Shown here one piece after another: positions 5,301 through 6,342 of a stretch of DNA of 6,342 nucleotides. The stretch spans positions 1-6,342 of the forward strand of contig JAOQAA010000417.1 in assembly GCA_025963815.1 (NCBI GenBank). Reading direction: 5' to 3'. Every line of letters begins with the position of its first letter. Position 1 is the stretch's first letter. Source of the stretch: Capsulimonas sp. (GTDB taxonomy: Bacteria; Armatimonadota; Armatimonadia; Armatimonadales; Capsulimonadaceae). The notes beneath the pieces are model-generated. The model did no database searches, had not been told where the DNA came from, and saw only the letters and a list, made by a program, of their open reading frames with translations. The position numbers were made by a program, and so were the translations under genes.

Positions 5301-6342
5301 TCTCATCAAGCAACGGGCGTCGGAACTTGGCTTCGCCCTCTGCGGCGTGGCGAACGCCGACCCGCCTCCGCACCACCGCAAGTACCAGCAATGGCTTGCG
5401 GAGGGCAGGGCGGGGGAGATGATGTACCTGCACCGCCAGGAGCCCAAGCGCGGCGACCTGAGCGAAGTGCTGCCGGGCGTCCGGTCCGTGGTCAGTCTCG
5501 CCTGGAACTACTCGCCTGAAGACGGCCGCCCTTCCGATCCGCCTCAAACTGAGTGCCTCACGGGCGCTGTCGCCCGCTATGCACGGTTCGACGACTACCA
5601 CGATCTCATCTGGGCGCGCCTCCAATCCCTGCTCGACACGATCCTCGACGAATGCCCGGAGGCGCACGGCAAGCTTTACTGCGACACCGGCCCGATCACC
5701 GAACGCGACCTCGCCATGCGCGCCGGCCTCGGCTGGATCGGCAAGCACACCAATCTCATCTCACGCGAGCTCGGCAACTGGTTCTTCCTCGCCGAAGTTT
5801 TACTCGACATCGACCTGCCGCATGACGCCCCCGAGGTCCCGCACTGCGGCTCCTGCACGCGCTGCATCCCTGCATGTCCGACGGGGGCTATTGTCGCGCC
5901 TTACACGCTGGACGCCCGCCGCTGCATCTCCTATCTGACCATTGAGCTCAAAGGCTCCATCCCCGTAGAACTGCGTCCCCTGATTGGTGCACGCATCTAT
6001 GGCTGCGACGAATGCCTTGCTGTCTGCCAATGGAACAAGTTCGCGCAGAAGGCGACCGACACATCCGTTCAACCGCGCGCCGATCTCACGACACCCGATC
6101 TGCTGGAGCTACTGGCGCTGGACGCTACCGGGTTCAATGAGAAGTTTCGCCACAGCCCTATCAAACGCACCAAACGACGTGGCCTGCTGCGTAACGTTTG
6201 TGTAGCTCTGGGCAACATCGGCGATCCGCGCGCTATTCCAGCGCTAACAGCAGCGCTGGAGAACGATCCAGAACCTCTTATACGCGAACACGCGGCCTGG
6301 GCTTTGGAAAGGATTGCGGAAAAGAACTCGGCTGGCGGTTGA
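5236..6342 (+). CDS. queG: Epoxyqueuosine reductase QueG
   Basis: QueG is a cytosolic, cobalamin-dependent Fe-S enzyme that reduces epoxyqueuosine to queuosine in the wobble position of GUN tRNAs, the last step of queuosine synthesis. The protein has 368 residues. It shows the proposed catalytic Asp150 in YCDTGPITER (148-157), GWIGKHTNLI (166-175), and two 4Fe-4S clusters from CGSCTRCIPACPTGAI (204-219; Cys204, 207, 210, 214), Cys230, and Cys257, Cys260 and Cys264 in GCDECLAVCQWN. The usual CPWN is CQWN here. Residues 314-361 form a C-terminal HEAT-like (PBS lyase type) repeat, as in longer QueG proteins that bind tRNA with it. ATG 5236 is the first start in the frame (in-frame stop at 5191) and lies within the DUF2203 gene; TTG 5248 is an alternative. 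Recognisable QueG sequence begins only near residue 19 (LLSNLIKQRASELGF), so the first 18 or so residues look like an overlap-derived extension. The TGA is the last codon of the window. Confidence 0.95.
   Translation: MKTPLSTGTRSTADSPGALLSNLIKQRASELGFALCGVANADPPPHHRKYQQWLAEGRAGEMMYLHRQEPKRGDLSEVLPGVRSVVSLAWNYSPEDGRPSDPPQTECLTGAVARYARFDDYHDLIWARLQSLLDTILDECPEAHGKLYCDTGPITERDLAMRAGLGWIGKHTNLISRELGNWFFLAEVLLDIDLPHDAPEVPHCGSCTRCIPACPTGAIVAPYTLDARRCISYLTIELKGSIPVELRPLIGARIYGCDECLAVCQWNKFAQKATDTSVQPRADLTTPDLLELLALDATGFNEKFRHSPIKRTKRRGLLRNVCVALGNIGDPRAIPALTAALENDPEPLIREHAAWALERIAEKNSAGG

Noticed and set aside
5149..5748. 199-codon minus-strand open frame opposite queG
   Set aside because: Shadow of queG with Arg/Ala-rich low-information sequence and no promoter or ribosome binding site.

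Overview
The window is a compact stretch of bacterial chromosome, roughly 60% GC by eye, with seven protein-coding genes and one real intergenic region (3468-3704). It shows no RNA genes, insertion sequences, CRISPR or phage genes. The gene set (Mrp/ApbC ATPase, short MraY/WecA-like transferase, FHA protein, SH3-NlpC/P60 peptidase, soluble NHL propeller, DUF2203, QueG) suits a free-living bacterium. An Armatimonadota or other Terrabacteria-type genome is possible, but this is a low-confidence impression; no marker gene settles the taxonomy.

Layout. (1) 1-1545, + strand: the 3' part of an Mrp/NBP35-type Fe-S carrier ATPase, followed after 16 bp by a 275-aa polytopic phosphoglycosyl-transferase-family membrane protein. 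(2) 1507-3467, - strand: a two-gene operon in which an FHA-domain protein is followed, through a GTGA stop/start overlap, by a cytosolic-looking SH3-NlpC/P60 peptidase. The peptidase 3' end overlaps the 3' end of the transferase gene by 39 bp (convergent genes, no room for a terminator). (3) 3468-3704: a divergent regulatory region with a near-consensus extended -10 sigma70-type promoter for the FHA operon, a weaker promoter-like element for the NHL gene, and a perfect 6-3-6 inverted repeat downstream of the predicted FHA start site. (4) 3705-6342, + strand: a six-bladed NHL propeller protein, a DUF2203 protein and epoxyqueuosine reductase QueG, tightly packed. DUF2203 and QueG overlap by 65 bp, and QueG ends exactly at the last base of the window.

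Function. Three themes are visible: Fe-S cluster handling and queuosine tRNA modification (Mrp, and QueG with two 4Fe-4S clusters); cell-envelope or muropeptide metabolism (transferase homologue, NlpC/P60 peptidase); and phosphopeptide recognition or scaffolding (FHA protein, perhaps the NHL protein). The most interesting unit is the FHA-NlpC/P60 operon and its divergent control region. It suggests, but does not prove, a link between Ser/Thr phosphorylation signalling and peptidoglycan turnover. I do not see a clearly new system of the defence or mobile-element type.
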